DNA of 64,000 bases from Massilia aurea (GCF_014200505.1 NZ_JACHBX010000004.1:248001-312000), one strand, 5' to 3'. Shown: positions 12,915 to 25,149, counted from the first letter of the stretch. A program made the numbers and translations. Notes: a model not told the origin generated them from the sequence alone.

Positions 12915-14093
12915 ATGCGCGTCCTTCATTTTTACAAGACCTACCACCCGGATTCGGTCGGCGGCGTCGAACAGGTGATCCGCCAGATGGCCGTGGGCAC
13001 CGGGCGCCTTGGCGTGACCAATACCGTGCTGTCGCTGTCGCGTCACCAGAACCTCGCACCGTTCGAGTTCGAAGGCCATATGGTGCACCGGGTCCCGCTC
13101 AATGCCGAGATCGCGTCCAACGCCATCTCGATCCAGTCGATCGGCGCGCTGGCGCGCCTGGCGCGTGAAGCCGACGTTGTGCACTACCACTTCCCATGGC
13201 CGTTCATGGACCTGGCGCACTTCATGGCGCGCGTGAACAAGCCGACGGTGGTCACCTACCACTCCGACATCGTGCGCCAGCGCCACTTGCTGCGCCTGTA
13301 CCAGCCGCTCAAGCACCGCTTCCTGCGCAGCGTCGACGCCATCGTCGCGACCTCGCCCAATTACCTGGGCTCGTCGACCGTGCTGGCGCGGTATCCGGAC
13401 AAGACCAGCGTGATCCCGTTCGGCCTGGACCGCACCACCTACCCGCAGCCCGACCCCGATCGCATGGCGCACTGGCGCGAGCGGGTCGGCCCCAAGTTCT
13501 TCCTGTTCGTGGGCGTGCTGCGCTATTACAAGGGCCTGCACATCCTGCTCGAGGCGGCGGCTGGTACCGATTACCCGGTCGTCATCGTCGGCGCGGGACC
13601 GATCGAGCATGAGCTCAAGGAACAAGCCGCGCGCCTGGGCCTGAAGAACGTCCTGTTCGTCGGCGCAATCGACGAACCCGATAAAGCCGCGCTGCTGACG
13701 CTGTGCTACGCGGTCTCGTTCCCGTCGCACCTGCGCTCGGAAGCTTTCGGCATCTCGCTGCTCGAAGGCGCGATGTACGGCAAGCCCATGATCTCGAGCG
13801 AGATCGGCACCGGCACCACGTACATCAACATCGATGGCGACACGGGCCTGGTGGTCCCGCCATCAGACGCGCTGGCCTTGCGCGCCGCCATGCGTACGCT
13901 ATGGGACAACCCCGAACTGGCACGCACGATGGGCCGCCGCGCCGCCGCACGCTTCGAAGAGCTGTTCACGTCCGAACAAATGGCCGCCAACTACACCGCG
14001 CTCTACCACGACCTGATCGCCCGCCGCGCCACCGGCTCAAGCACAGCAGCGCTTGAGCAAACGGAAGCAGGTTTGTCGCAGACAAAAGTCTGA
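12915..14093 (+). CDS. Glycosyltransferase family 4 (GT-B)
   Basis: A 392-residue GT-B glycosyltransferase that opens with MRVLHFYKTYHPDSVGGVE, a classic N-terminal strand and acceptor loop. It has FLFVGVLRYYKGLHILLEA at the domain junction and the donor E-x7-E in EAFGISLLEG. The ATG at 12915 is preferred over a TTG two codons earlier. It lies 12 bases behind the other glycosyltransferase, so the two are co-transcribed with gmd-rmd. The likely role is extending the same rhamnose-type chain. Its last 17 bases run into a tandem 27-base repeat, so the C-terminal residues may be recently altered. Confidence 0.9.
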   Translation: MRVLHFYKTYHPDSVGGVEQVIRQMAVGTGRLGVTNTVLSLSRHQNLAPFEFEGHMVHRVPLNAEIASNAISIQSIGALARLAREADVVHYHFPWPFMDLAHFMARVNKPTVVTYHSDIVRQRHLLRLYQPLKHRFLRSVDAIVATSPNYLGSSTVLARYPDKTSVIPFGLDRTTYPQPDPDRMAHWRERVGPKFFLFVGVLRYYKGLHILLEAAAGTDYPVVIVGAGPIEHELKEQAARLGLKNVLFVGAIDEPDKAALLTLCYAVSFPSHLRSEAFGISLLEGAMYGKPMISSEIGTGTTYINIDGDTGLVVPPSDALALRAAMRTLWDNPELARTMGRRAAARFEELFTSEQMAANYTALYHDLIARRATGSSTAALEQTEAGLSQTKV

Positions 14094-14130
14094 GACGACG
14101 CATCGCAGACGAAAGTCTGAGACGACACAT
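14077..14130. repeat. Two tandem 27-base repeats with mini-hairpins
   Basis: Copies at 14077-14103 and 14104-14130 differ at two positions. Each contains CAGAC, a four-base spacer and GTCTG, so each can fold as a small hairpin. The first copy overlaps the stop of the upstream glycosyltransferase gene. Confidence 0.85.
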
Positions 14131-14221
14131 CACCCTGCGATCGGCAACGCCGATCGCATCCCAATCCCCGCCTGAGTCGCTGTCACCCCCACAAATCCAT
14201 GCCCAAAAACCCTTGAAAAAC

Positions 14222-14291
14222 AATTAGGGTCAGAGTCGAATTGTTTGACAACTTTGAGGAATTGCCCAATAAATCGACTCTGACCCTAATT
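14222..14291. repeat. 70-base REP/MITE-like inverted-repeat unit, copy 1
   Basis: Perfect 18-base inverted arms at 14222-14239 and 14274-14291 (left arm AATTAGGGTCAGAGTCGA) enclose a 34-base centre. It lies between convergent genes. The form resembles REP-type units mobilised by IS200-like transposases, but no transposase is present nearby. Confidence 0.88.
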
Positions 14292-14388
14292 AATTTTTGC
14301 CAGTTTGGCGTGTAATTTGATGCTCCGAATAAATTCAATTACAGCCGGCATCAGAAACGCCGCGCACCATCAAAAAAGCCCCCAAAAC

Positions 14389-14458
14389 AATTAGGGTCAG
14401 AGTCGAATTGTTTGACAACTTTCGATAATTGCCCATTAAATCGACTCTGACCCTCATT
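14389..14458. repeat. 70-base REP/MITE-like inverted-repeat unit, copy 2
   Basis: A second copy of the same unit, in direct orientation 97 bases after the first. The arms at 14389-14406 and 14441-14458 have one mismatch (CCCTCATT for CCCTAATT), and the centre differs at a few bases. It ends 18 bases before the stop of the HD-GYP gene. The rest of the 14094-14475 gap shows no gene. Confidence 0.87.
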
Positions 14459-14475
14459 GTTTTTTTGGGGAGGAG

Positions 14476-15467
14476 TTAGGGTTTTTCGGCCCAGCGGGTG
14501 CGGATTTCGCGGATGGCGGGGAGGCGGGTGGTGAAGAGGTCGACGAGCTGGGGGTCGAAGTGGCGGCCTTTCTGGTCGTGCAGGAAGGCGACTGCGTCTT
14601 CTTCGGTCCAGGCTTTCTTGTACGGTCGCAGCGAGGTCAGGGCATCGAAGACGTCGGCGATGGCCACGATGCGGCCCACCAGCGGGATCGCTTCGCCGGC
14701 CAGGCCGTTCGGGTAGCCGCTGCCATCGTATTTTTCGTGGTGCGTGAGCGCGATCTGGCGCGCCAGGGCCAGCATGCCGCTGGTGTGTTCGCCGATGATC
14801 TCGGCGCCGATCGTCACGTGGCTCTGCATGATCTTCCACTCGTCGGGGTCGAGCGGTCCCGGTTTTTGCAGGATGCGGTCCGGGATGCCGATCTTGCCCA
14901 CGTCGTGCATCGGCGCCGCGTGCAGCAGGTCGTCCGCTTCCATCTCGTTCAGGCCGGCCGCGATGCCCAGGATGTGCGAAAAATGGCTCATGCGGATCAC
15001 GTGCAGGCCGGTCTCGTTGTCCTTGTACTCGGCCGCCAGGCCCAGACGCTGGACGATTTCCAGGCGGCTCGCGCGCAGCGCTTCCATGCGCACCAGCGAC
15101 AGGTGAGTGCGCACGCGCGCGCGCACGACCGGCGGGCTGACCGGCTTGGTGATGTAGTCGACGGCGCCGGCCTCGAAGCCTTCCACTTCGTCGGCGGTCT
15201 CGGTCAGGGCGGTCACGAAAATCACCGGCACCGACGCCGTGGCCGGATGGACTTTCAGCGCCGCGCACACTTCGTAGCCGGACATCCCCGGCATCATCAC
15301 GTCCAGCAGGACCAGGTCGGGCTGCTCCTGGCGCGCCAGTTCGAGCGCGCGCGCGCCATCCTTGGCAAACAGCAGGCGGTAGTGGTCCTGCAGGATCTGG
15401 CGCAGCAGTTGCAGGTTGCTCGCTTCATCGTCGACGGCCAGGATCAGCGGTCGGGTATTCGGTTGGT

Positions 15468-15471
<4 letters not shown>
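14476..15471 (-). CDS. Response regulator with HD-GYP phosphodiesterase domain
   Basis: The 331-residue protein pairs a receiver (Asp57, LLDVMMPGMSGYE) with an HD-GYP domain that hydrolyses c-di-GMP. The metal motif HD is at 189-190 (PMHDVGKIGIPD), followed by HH at 244-245 and GYP at 252-254 in DGSGYPNGL. All hallmark residues are present, so activity is likely. Its start overlaps the stop of the upstream hybrid kinase by 4 bases (ATGA). The kinase is therefore the probable phosphodonor, and the pair works as one signalling unit of RpfC/RpfG style. Confidence 0.95.
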
Positions 15472-18830
<3,359 letters not shown>

Positions 18831-19083
18831 AGTGAAGGCAGAGTTGTACTAAAGTAAAAAAAACTTCCATGGAGCATTAATTCAGAGTATCGCATTTTCC
18901 GAATTTACTGTGTTGGCGTACGTGAGATTGCTGGACGAATTGTTGTGTTCTGTAGCGTCCAAGCGACCATCTCAGGCTGTTCATTGCGTAAAAATCATGC
19001 TCGCTGGTATGCTGGGGGCGCAGTCAACAACTTCCCGTCGCCCTTGTGCGCCGTGCCCGTGGCGGTCATCCCAAGAGAATCAA

Positions 19084-19839
19084 ATGCGATTTAGGCAACT
19101 CTGCATTGGCCTTGTCATCCTGTCGGGCAGCCTGTCGTCAACGACGCGGGCAGCGCCGCCAGCCGCGCCTTACCTGTCGATCACCACCGAAAGCTCGGCG
19201 CCGTCGAGCATGCTCGAGGACGGGCGCGTGGTCGGCATTGCCACCGACAAGATCCGGGTTGTCATGGAACGCGCCGGGGTCACCCATGACATCACGCTGC
19301 TGCCCTGGAAGCGCGCGTACGCGGCTGCACTGCAGCAGGCCAACGGCTGCGTGTACTCCGCCACCCGCACGCCCGAACGGGAAGCCTTGTTCAAATGGGT
19401 CGGGCCGACTGACGAGGCGCAGTGGGTCCTGATGGGCCGCGTCGACCGGGCCTGGCGCATCACGAACCTGGAAGATGCACGCGGCCTGCGCATTGGCACC
19501 TATGCCGGCGACGCGCGTGACACCTATCTGCGTAGCCGGGGCCATGTCGTCGATACGTCGCCCCATGACATGCTCAATCCGCCCAAGCTCCTGCAGGGCC
19601 GCATCGACCTGTGGGCCGCCAGCTGGCGCGCGGGCAGTGACGTGCTGGTCAGGAATGGCTGGGACAAGCAGATCGTGCCGGTGTTCGTGTTCAACCGCGT
19701 CGCCGTCTACCTGGCCTGCAATCTGGCGGTGCCCGACGCGCTGGTCAAGCGCCTGAATGCGGAGTTTGAAACGATCGAGCGCGACGGCACGGCACGCGCC
19801 ATTGAGCGGCGCTACGAGCGGCGTGCCAGTTCACGGTGA
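19084..19839 (+). CDS. Periplasmic substrate-binding-like protein (SBP family 3)
   Basis: A 251-residue protein with a signal peptide (MRFRQLCIGLVILSGSLSS, cleavage probably after TRA) followed by a periplasmic-binding-protein fold of the amino-acid type. Recognisable parts are LPWKRAYAAALQ, TRTPEREALFKWVGP and the domain-2 stretch LRIGTYAGDARDTYLRS. No ABC permease or ATPase lies nearby, so it belongs to the many stand-alone proteins of this family whose ligand is unknown. The start is the ATG at 19084; upstream in-frame codons back to 18910 do not encode a signal sequence. It diverges from the MHYT kinase with 253 bases between. Confidence 0.85.
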   Translation: MRFRQLCIGLVILSGSLSSTTRAAPPAAPYLSITTESSAPSSMLEDGRVVGIATDKIRVVMERAGVTHDITLLPWKRAYAAALQQANGCVYSATRTPEREALFKWVGPTDEAQWVLMGRVDRAWRITNLEDARGLRIGTYAGDARDTYLRSRGHVVDTSPHDMLNPPKLLQGRIDLWAASWRAGSDVLVRNGWDKQIVPVFVFNRVAVYLACNLAVPDALVKRLNAEFETIERDGTARAIERRYERRASSR

Positions 19840-19953
19840 CAGGGCCTTTCGTTTTGATTTATAGTGCGTCATGATTGTCGTCAATCAAGCGAAATTGTCT
19901 TTCACAACGCTGTTGACGCTACTTTTGCAGGTACACGATTTCACTAGGCAGCA

Positions 19954-20178
19954 ATGGACACACTCGAGCAATTCGTCGAAAAATTCAAGAACGCGGTCGA
20001 CTTCCAGGATGATGTGCACCTGACCGGCGACACCAATCTCAAGACGCTGGCCGAATGGGATTCGCTGGCGGCGCTGGGCGTAATCATCATGTTCGACATG
20101 GAGTACGACAAGGCCATCACCGGCAAGGACCTGGTCGGGTGCCAGCTCGTGAGCGACGTCTACAAACTGATCGGCTGA
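19954..20178 (+). CDS. Acyl carrier protein
   Basis: A 74-residue, acidic four-helix acyl carrier protein. The 4'-phosphopantetheine attachment serine is Ser37 in EWDSLAAL, a variant of the usual DSL signature. It is not the housekeeping AcpP, which normally sits in the fab cluster. Four bases downstream is a KAS III-like gene and then two reductases, so this carrier probably holds a short 3-oxo or 3-hydroxyacyl chain made by that set and used to decorate a sugar. It is first in a seven-gene plus-strand operon. Confidence 0.92.
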   Translation: MDTLEQFVEKFKNAVDFQDDVHLTGDTNLKTLAEWDSLAALGVIIMFDMEYDKAITGKDLVGCQLVSDVYKLIG

Positions 20179-20182
20179 TCTC

Positions 20183-21220
20183 ATGGCCCAGGCGACCATC
20201 CGCAATGTCCGTTACGCCGGCATGGCGTCCTGCGTGCCACGGCGTGTCCTGTCCAACCTGCACGACTGCCCGCCGCAGATCAGGAGCGCGCGCGAACGGG
20301 TGGTGCGCAATATCGGCATCGAGACGCGCCGCATCTGCCCCGAATGGCAAACCTTTTCGGACCTGGCCTTCGATGCCACTGAGCGCCTGCTGGCCGAGCT
20401 GCAGTGGAACAAGGACGAGATCGACGCGCTGATCGTCATCACCCAGTCGCCCGATTACCTGATTCCTGCCACTGCGATCATCCTGCAGGACCGTCTGGGC
20501 CTCAAGCCCGGCACGATCGCCTTCGACATCAACCTGGGCTGTTCGGCCTACGCCTTTGGCCTGCACGTACTGGGTGCGATGATGGCCTCGGGCGGCATCA
20601 AGAAGGCGCTGCTGCTGGTGGGCGACAGGGCCGCCACCGTGGTCGAGCCGCTGTTCTCCGATGCGGGCACCGCCACCGCGCTCGAATACGATCCGGCTGC
20701 GCCGCCGATGTACTTCGACCTCAATAGCGACGGCAGCGGCTACCGCGCCATCATGCTGCCGGCGGGCGGGCATCGCGAACCGATCGGCCTGCAGCACCTG
20801 GTGCCCTACAAGGACGAAGACGGGATCCTGCGCAGTCCGGCCGCGCTGGTGCTCGACGGCCCGGCGGTGCTGAGTTTCTCGACCCAGCGCGTGCCGCCCG
20901 CCGTGCGCGATCTGCTGGCGTATGCCGAATGCCCGATCGAGGCTGTCGACTACTTCATCTTCCACCAGGCCAACCGGATGATCAACGACACCATCCGCAA
21001 GAAGCTTGGCCTGCCGGTCGAGAAGGTGCCATCGACGCTGCACGACTTCGGCAATACCAGCGGGGCCTCGATCCCCGTGACGATGACGGCGCGCATCCGC
21101 GACGCACTCCAGAGCGGCAAGCACAAGGTGTTGATGTCGGGCTTTGGCATCGGCCTGTCGTGGGGCAGCTGCATCGTCGACATCGACCGCGCGGTGTTCC
21201 CGGCGCTGGTCGAATCGTGA
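20183..21220 (+). CDS. 3-oxoacyl-ACP synthase III-like (KAS III) enzyme
   Basis: A 345-residue thiolase-fold enzyme of the FabH type. The catalytic triad is intact: Cys120 in INLGCSAYAFG, His261 in IFHQANRMIND and Asn291 in GNTSGASIP. It should condense an acyl-CoA with malonyl-ACP to give a 3-oxoacyl-ACP, here probably on the adjacent ACP. The first residues (MAQATIRNVRYAGMASCVP) match the usual FabH N-terminus. It begins 4 bases after the ACP stop and ends 7 bases before an SDR. Similar ACP plus KAS III plus reductase sets occur in pseudomonad flagellin-glycosylation islands, where they make the acyl group of modified viosamine; I recall this comparison and have not checked it. Confidence 0.9.
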   Translation: MAQATIRNVRYAGMASCVPRRVLSNLHDCPPQIRSARERVVRNIGIETRRICPEWQTFSDLAFDATERLLAELQWNKDEIDALIVITQSPDYLIPATAIILQDRLGLKPGTIAFDINLGCSAYAFGLHVLGAMMASGGIKKALLLVGDRAATVVEPLFSDAGTATALEYDPAAPPMYFDLNSDGSGYRAIMLPAGGHREPIGLQHLVPYKDEDGILRSPAALVLDGPAVLSFSTQRVPPAVRDLLAYAECPIEAVDYFIFHQANRMINDTIRKKLGLPVEKVPSTLHDFGNTSGASIPVTMTARIRDALQSGKHKVLMSGFGIGLSWGSCIVDIDRAVFPALVES

Positions 21221-21227
21221 GTCGATC

Positions 21228-21974
21228 ATGAATGCATCGCCGTTCAGCCTTGCGGGCCGGACGATCCTGATCACCGGCGCATCGTCGGGCATCGGCGAAG
21301 CCACGGCCCGCCTGTGCGCAGCCATGGGCGCGCGCATTCTCGCCTGCGGCCGTGATCCCGAGCGCCTGGCGAATGTCGTTGCCGGCCTGGCCGGCGCAGG
21401 CCACCAGACCATCATCGGCGACCTGACCGATCCGGCCGCGCGCCAGGCGCTCGTCGATGCCGCGCCCGGCCTGGACGGCTGCGTGTTCAGCGCCGGCGCC
21501 GCGCAGCTCGCGCCGATGCGCATGGTGACCCAGCGCCACCTCGATCAGCTGTTTGCCGTGAACTACGACGCGCCCGTGCTGCTCACGCAAGCCTTGCTGG
21601 CCAGGCGCAAGGTCGCCGCCAATGCGTCGCTCGTGTACGTGACGGCGGTGGCCGAACACGTCGCGCCGCACGCCACCGGCATTTATTCCGGCGCCAAGGC
21701 AGCGCTGACTGCCACCGTGCGCACGATCGCGGTCGAACACGCGAAGCAGGGCGTGCGCGCCAACTGCGTCTCGCCCGGCTACGTCGCCACGCCGATGCTC
21801 GACGGCTTGCAAAACGTCATGAGCACGGACGACAAGGCAGCCCTTGCACCGCTGGGCATGATCGAACCGGGCGACGTGGCCGGCGCCATCGCCTGGCTGC
21901 TGGCGCCGGCCAGCCGCTGGGTATCACGAACTTCCCTGGTCATCGACTCGGGCCTGACCCTGCACGTGCGATGA
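21228..21974 (+). CDS. Short-chain dehydrogenase, catalytic Ser replaced
   Basis: A 248-residue classical SDR with TGASSGIGEATARL for NAD(P) binding, an NYDAP helix-4 Asn and the YSGAK active site. The position 13 residues before the active Tyr, normally Ser, is Ala (VTAVAEH), although a Thr precedes it. It may still reduce or may have a changed role. The closest general function is 3-oxoacyl-ACP reductase (FabG-like), which fits the upstream KAS III. The start is the ATG after the KAS III stop; the longer frame from 21144 lies within that gene. Its stop overlaps the next SDR start (ATGA). Confidence 0.88.
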   Translation: MNASPFSLAGRTILITGASSGIGEATARLCAAMGARILACGRDPERLANVVAGLAGAGHQTIIGDLTDPAARQALVDAAPGLDGCVFSAGAAQLAPMRMVTQRHLDQLFAVNYDAPVLLTQALLARRKVAANASLVYVTAVAEHVAPHATGIYSGAKAALTATVRTIAVEHAKQGVRANCVSPGYVATPMLDGLQNVMSTDDKAALAPLGMIEPGDVAGAIAWLLAPASRWVSRTSLVIDSGLTLHVR

Positions 21975-22723
21975 ACGACGACACCCTGTTCCAGCATCCA
22001 TTCCACCTGCGCGGCAAGACCGTGCTGGTCACCGGCGCGTCGAGCGGCATCGGGCGCGCCGTCGCCGTCGAATGCGCCCGCGCCGGCGCGCGCGTCATCA
22101 TCAACGGCCGCGATTCGGCGCGACTTGGCGATACGTTTGCCTTGCTCGAAGCAGGACTCGAGCACGTGGCGTGCGTGGCCGACCTGACCGATCCGCCCCA
22201 GATGGCGCGGTTGGTGGCCGCATGCGGCGAGCTCGATGGCGTGGTGCATGCGGCCGGCGTGCATGGCGTGACGCCACTGCGCATGCTGCGCCAGAGTTTC
22301 ATGCAGACGGTGCTCGACGCGAATTTTCTCGCGCCGCTGATGCTCACCCAGCAGCTGCTGGCCAAAAAGACGCTGCGCAACGGTGCCTCGCTGGTGTTCA
22401 TGTCGTCGATTGCGGCGCACACCGGCACCGTCGGTGTGGGCCCGTATTCGGCATCCAAGGCGGCGCTCGAAGGCATGATCCGGCCGCTGGCGCTGGAAAT
22501 CGCACCGCGCGCGATGCGCGCCAACGCCATCGCGCCCGGTCTGGTCGATACGCCGCTCGTGAACGACGACCGCGCCTGGCTCGACGACAAGGCCAAGATG
22601 TACCCACTGGGCCTGGGCAAGCCCGAAGACGTCGCCTACGCCGCCATCTACCTGCTGGCCGATATCAGCCGCAAGGTGACAGGCACGCAGCTGCACCTGG
22701 ATGGAGGCATCCCATGGACGTGA
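21971..22723 (+). CDS. Short-chain dehydrogenase (FabG-like)
   Basis: A 250-residue classical SDR with TGASSGIGRAVAVE, NANFLAP-type helix 4, the catalytic Ser in FMSSIAAHTG and Tyr-Lys in YSASK; all active residues are present. It ends in VTGTQLHLDGGIPW, the usual C-terminal motif. The likely reaction is reduction of a 3-oxoacyl-ACP to the 3-hydroxy form, or of a keto sugar. It is translationally coupled to the SDR before it and overlaps the acyltransferase after it by 10 bases. Two adjacent SDRs suggest two different reductions in the pathway or a heteromeric pair. Confidence 0.9.
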   Translation: MNDDTLFQHPFHLRGKTVLVTGASSGIGRAVAVECARAGARVIINGRDSARLGDTFALLEAGLEHVACVADLTDPPQMARLVAACGELDGVVHAAGVHGVTPLRMLRQSFMQTVLDANFLAPLMLTQQLLAKKTLRNGASLVFMSSIAAHTGTVGVGPYSASKAALEGMIRPLALEIAPRAMRANAIAPGLVDTPLVNDDRAWLDDKAKMYPLGLGKPEDVAYAAIYLLADISRKVTGTQLHLDGGIPWT

Positions 22724-23361
22724 CGCCGCGCCCGAAGGACGCATTGATCATCAGCGCCGGCGGCTTTGGCCGCAGCGTCTACAACATCATGCAAAGCGAT
22801 ATTGCCAATGGCGTCGACTGGGCCGTCACCGGCTTTCTCGACAACCGCGGCGACCTGGCGGCCAGCACGCCGCTGCCAGTGCTGGGCGACCCGCTGACCT
22901 GGCAGGCGAGCCCGCACGAAGAATTCCTGTGCGCGCTGGGCGAGCCCGCCCAGCGCCGCCGTTTCGCCGCGCCGCTGCTTGCGCAGGGTGCGACCTTCAT
23001 GAGCCTGTGCACCGGCCTGCACAAGGCGATCGGCGTCGAGATGGGCGCCGGCTGCCTGTTCGAGCCCGAGGTGCGCATGGGCGTGGACACGCGCCTGGGC
23101 GACTTCGTGTTCGTCCAGTCGACCAGCGTGATCGGCTACGAAGTGCAGATCGGCGACTACACGACGATCGGCAGTTTCGTGTTCGTGGGCGGCGGCGCGC
23201 GGATCGGCAGCGACGTGATCATCCACCCGCATGCGACCATCCTGCCGCGCGTGACGGTGGGCGATGGCGCGATCATCGGCGCCGGCGCCGTCGTCATGGC
23301 CGACGTGCCGCCGGGCGTGACGATGATCGGCAATCCGGCCAAGATCTTCAGGTTCAAGTAA
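22714..23361 (+). CDS. NeuD/PglD-type sugar O- or N-acyltransferase
   Basis: A 215-residue protein with a short Rossmann-like N-terminal domain (LIISAGGFGRSVYN) and a C-terminal left-handed beta helix of hexapeptide repeats, ending in VMADVPPGVTMIGNPAKI. This is the NeuD/PglD architecture, which acylates UDP- or dTDP-amino sugars or sialic acid. The start is ATG at 22714, inside the last codons of the upstream SDR; the frame open further upstream is a shadow. Where PglD-type enzymes usually have the catalytic His after the repeat VIG or SIG, this protein appears to have Tyr (VIGYEVQIGD). Acylation of an amino sugar with the ACP-bound chain is my inference. Confidence 0.86.
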   Translation: MDVTPRPKDALIISAGGFGRSVYNIMQSDIANGVDWAVTGFLDNRGDLAASTPLPVLGDPLTWQASPHEEFLCALGEPAQRRRFAAPLLAQGATFMSLCTGLHKAIGVEMGAGCLFEPEVRMGVDTRLGDFVFVQSTSVIGYEVQIGDYTTIGSFVFVGGGARIGSDVIIHPHATILPRVTVGDGAIIGAGAVVMADVPPGVTMIGNPAKIFRFK

Positions 23362-24509
23362 TGCGCTCACGCATGCCGCCACAGGCGTACATCGACGAGG
23401 CCTGGTTCGCGCGCGAACGCGAACTGCTGTTCAAGCCGTTGTGGCAGTTCGTGGGTTTGAAGGTCATGCTGGACAAGCACAACGCGTTCATCACGCGCAC
23501 GCTGTTTGGCATCCCGGTCGTGGTCCAGAACTTTCATGGCGAGTTACGCGCATTCGAAAACATCTGCCCGCATCGCCAAAATCCGATCCAGGTCCAGCCG
23601 CATGGCGTGCGGCCGCTGTTTTGCGGCTACCACGGCTGGAGCTTCGACCGTGAAGGCGCCACGCGCATCCCGCACGAGGACGCGCTGTACCGCTTTCCGC
23701 AGGAAGAGCGGGCCTGCATCCACCTGCGCCGCTTTGCGCTGGAAGTCGTTGGCAACCTGGTGTTCGTGTGCCTGGCCGAAACGCCCCTGCCGATCAGGCA
23801 GCAGTTCGGCGCGGCGATGCTTGCCTCGCTGACGGCGTCGTCGCTGGCCTACGACAGCGAAGTGATCATGACGACCTACGAGGGCCACTTCAACTGGAAG
23901 CTGGCCTATGAAAACCTGCGCGACGGCCACCACCCGCGCTACCTGCATGCGCGCTCGCTGTACCAAGACGTCAAGTTCGAGGCCAGCATCAGCGAAGAGG
24001 GCGTGGCGGGCCTGCGCCGCCTGCAGGAAGCCGGCATTGCCGACCGCACCCGCGCGCTGGGCCTGATGCGCAGCTTCAGCGGCGGCGGGCGCGATGCGCC
24101 AATGGCGGCGCCCCCGGACGAGCCGTACCACGCCCACGTCGAGCGCTACCGCGACCAGGACTGGTACTACAACTGGCTGGCGTTCCCGAACCTGCACATC
24201 GCGTCGGCGAATGGCGGCCACGCCTTCATCATCGAGCACCATATTCCCGTCGCCGCCGGGCGCACCGACCTGGTGGTGTACTACCTGACGGCGAAGAAGA
24301 AGCAGCCGTACGCGTCGTCGGCTGCCGTTTTGCATGCGCACATGATGGGCGCCGATGTCGTCATGCGCGAAGATATCGCGGTGATGGAACAGATCCAGCG
24401 CACGCTGCACCCGGGCGCGCGCTCGCCCCATCTGGGCGACTACGAATTCATCAACGCCAGCCTGGAACTCTGGTACCTGGACCTGATGGAGGGGAAATTT
24501 GCCTTGTAA
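23361..24509 (+). CDS. Rieske non-heme iron oxygenase, alpha-subunit type
   Basis: A 382-residue oxygenase with an N-terminal Rieske [2Fe-2S] domain (Cys69-x-His71 and Cys88-x2-His91, in CPHRQN and CGYHGW). Its C-terminal catalytic domain has the mononuclear iron site Asp188-x2-His191-x4-His196 (NLRDGHHPRYLH). Both metal sites are complete. No ferredoxin or reductase gene is nearby, so it must borrow electrons. The substrate is unknown; inside an acyl/sugar operon it may hydroxylate or oxidise the acyl chain or the sugar. The ATG shares a base with the previous stop (TAATG). The gene overlaps the following TTG-start gene by 11 bases. Confidence 0.92.
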   Translation: MRSRMPPQAYIDEAWFARERELLFKPLWQFVGLKVMLDKHNAFITRTLFGIPVVVQNFHGELRAFENICPHRQNPIQVQPHGVRPLFCGYHGWSFDREGATRIPHEDALYRFPQEERACIHLRRFALEVVGNLVFVCLAETPLPIRQQFGAAMLASLTASSLAYDSEVIMTTYEGHFNWKLAYENLRDGHHPRYLHARSLYQDVKFEASISEEGVAGLRRLQEAGIADRTRALGLMRSFSGGGRDAPMAAPPDEPYHAHVERYRDQDWYYNWLAFPNLHIASANGGHAFIIEHHIPVAAGRTDLVVYYLTAKKKQPYASSAAVLHAHMMGADVVMREDIAVMEQIQRTLHPGARSPHLGDYEFINASLELWYLDLMEGKFAL

Positions 24510-25149
24510 GCACGTGATCGGTCATGGGCCGGAACTGGCGCGGGCACTGGCGGCGTGGCGTTCGGTTGCGTTGTCGTCGGTACCCGCGGCGGTGCTGGAG
24601 CTGCGGCCGCTGGAACTCGACCCGGCAGCCAGCCAGGCGGCGCTGGCGGCAGCGCTGGACGGCCTCGAAGGGCTCGACGACGAGGGCGCCAGCGCCTTCG
24701 TCGCGCTCGACGCACGCTTCCTGAACGGCATGCGCCTGGACCTGATGGCAAGCCTGCGGTTGCGCGGCATCGCCATGCCGGCGCTGGTCGAACCGGGCGC
24801 CCTGGTGGCCGCTGGTGTGCGGATGGACGACAACTGCTGGATCGGCGCTGGCGCGATCATCCAGCATGGCAGCCGGATTGGTTTCAACACCGTGATCGGC
24901 GCCGGCGCCATCGTCGGCAGCGGCGTCACGGTCGGCCACTCGGCCTGGATCGACGAGGGCGTGGTGATCGGGCGCGGTGCGCGCATCGGCGCCCAGGTCA
25001 CGCTCGGCCTGGGCGTGATCGTCGGTCATGGCCGCCAGATCGGCAAGCTGTGCATCGTCGACAAGGCGGGGCGCATCGAGCAGGACATCGCCGCCAAGAC
25101 GTTCCTCCATGCGACCCACGCCCAGCCGATCGTGATCATCGGCGCCTAA
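24499..25149 (+). CDS. Second left-handed beta-helix acyltransferase, TTG start
   Basis: A 216-residue hexapeptide-repeat protein. The N-terminal third is a Rossmann-like domain of NeuD type; residues from about 100 onwards form the beta helix (WIGAGAIIQHGSRIGFNTVI, VTVGHSAWIDEGVVIG), with a His in the repeat. The start is TTG at 24499, chosen because a strong ribosome site (GGAGGGG) lies just upstream and the frame has no better start. It is the last gene of the operon and ends 4 bases inside the convergent FkbM gene. Two acyltransferases in one operon suggest two acylations on the product. Confidence 0.8.
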   Translation: MPCKHVIGHGPELARALAAWRSVALSSVPAAVLELRPLELDPAASQAALAAALDGLEGLDDEGASAFVALDARFLNGMRLDLMASLRLRGIAMPALVEPGALVAAGVRMDDNCWIGAGAIIQHGSRIGFNTVIGAGAIVGSGVTVGHSAWIDEGVVIGRGARIGAQVTLGLGVIVGHGRQIGKLCIVDKAGRIEQDIAAKTFLHATHAQPIVIIGA

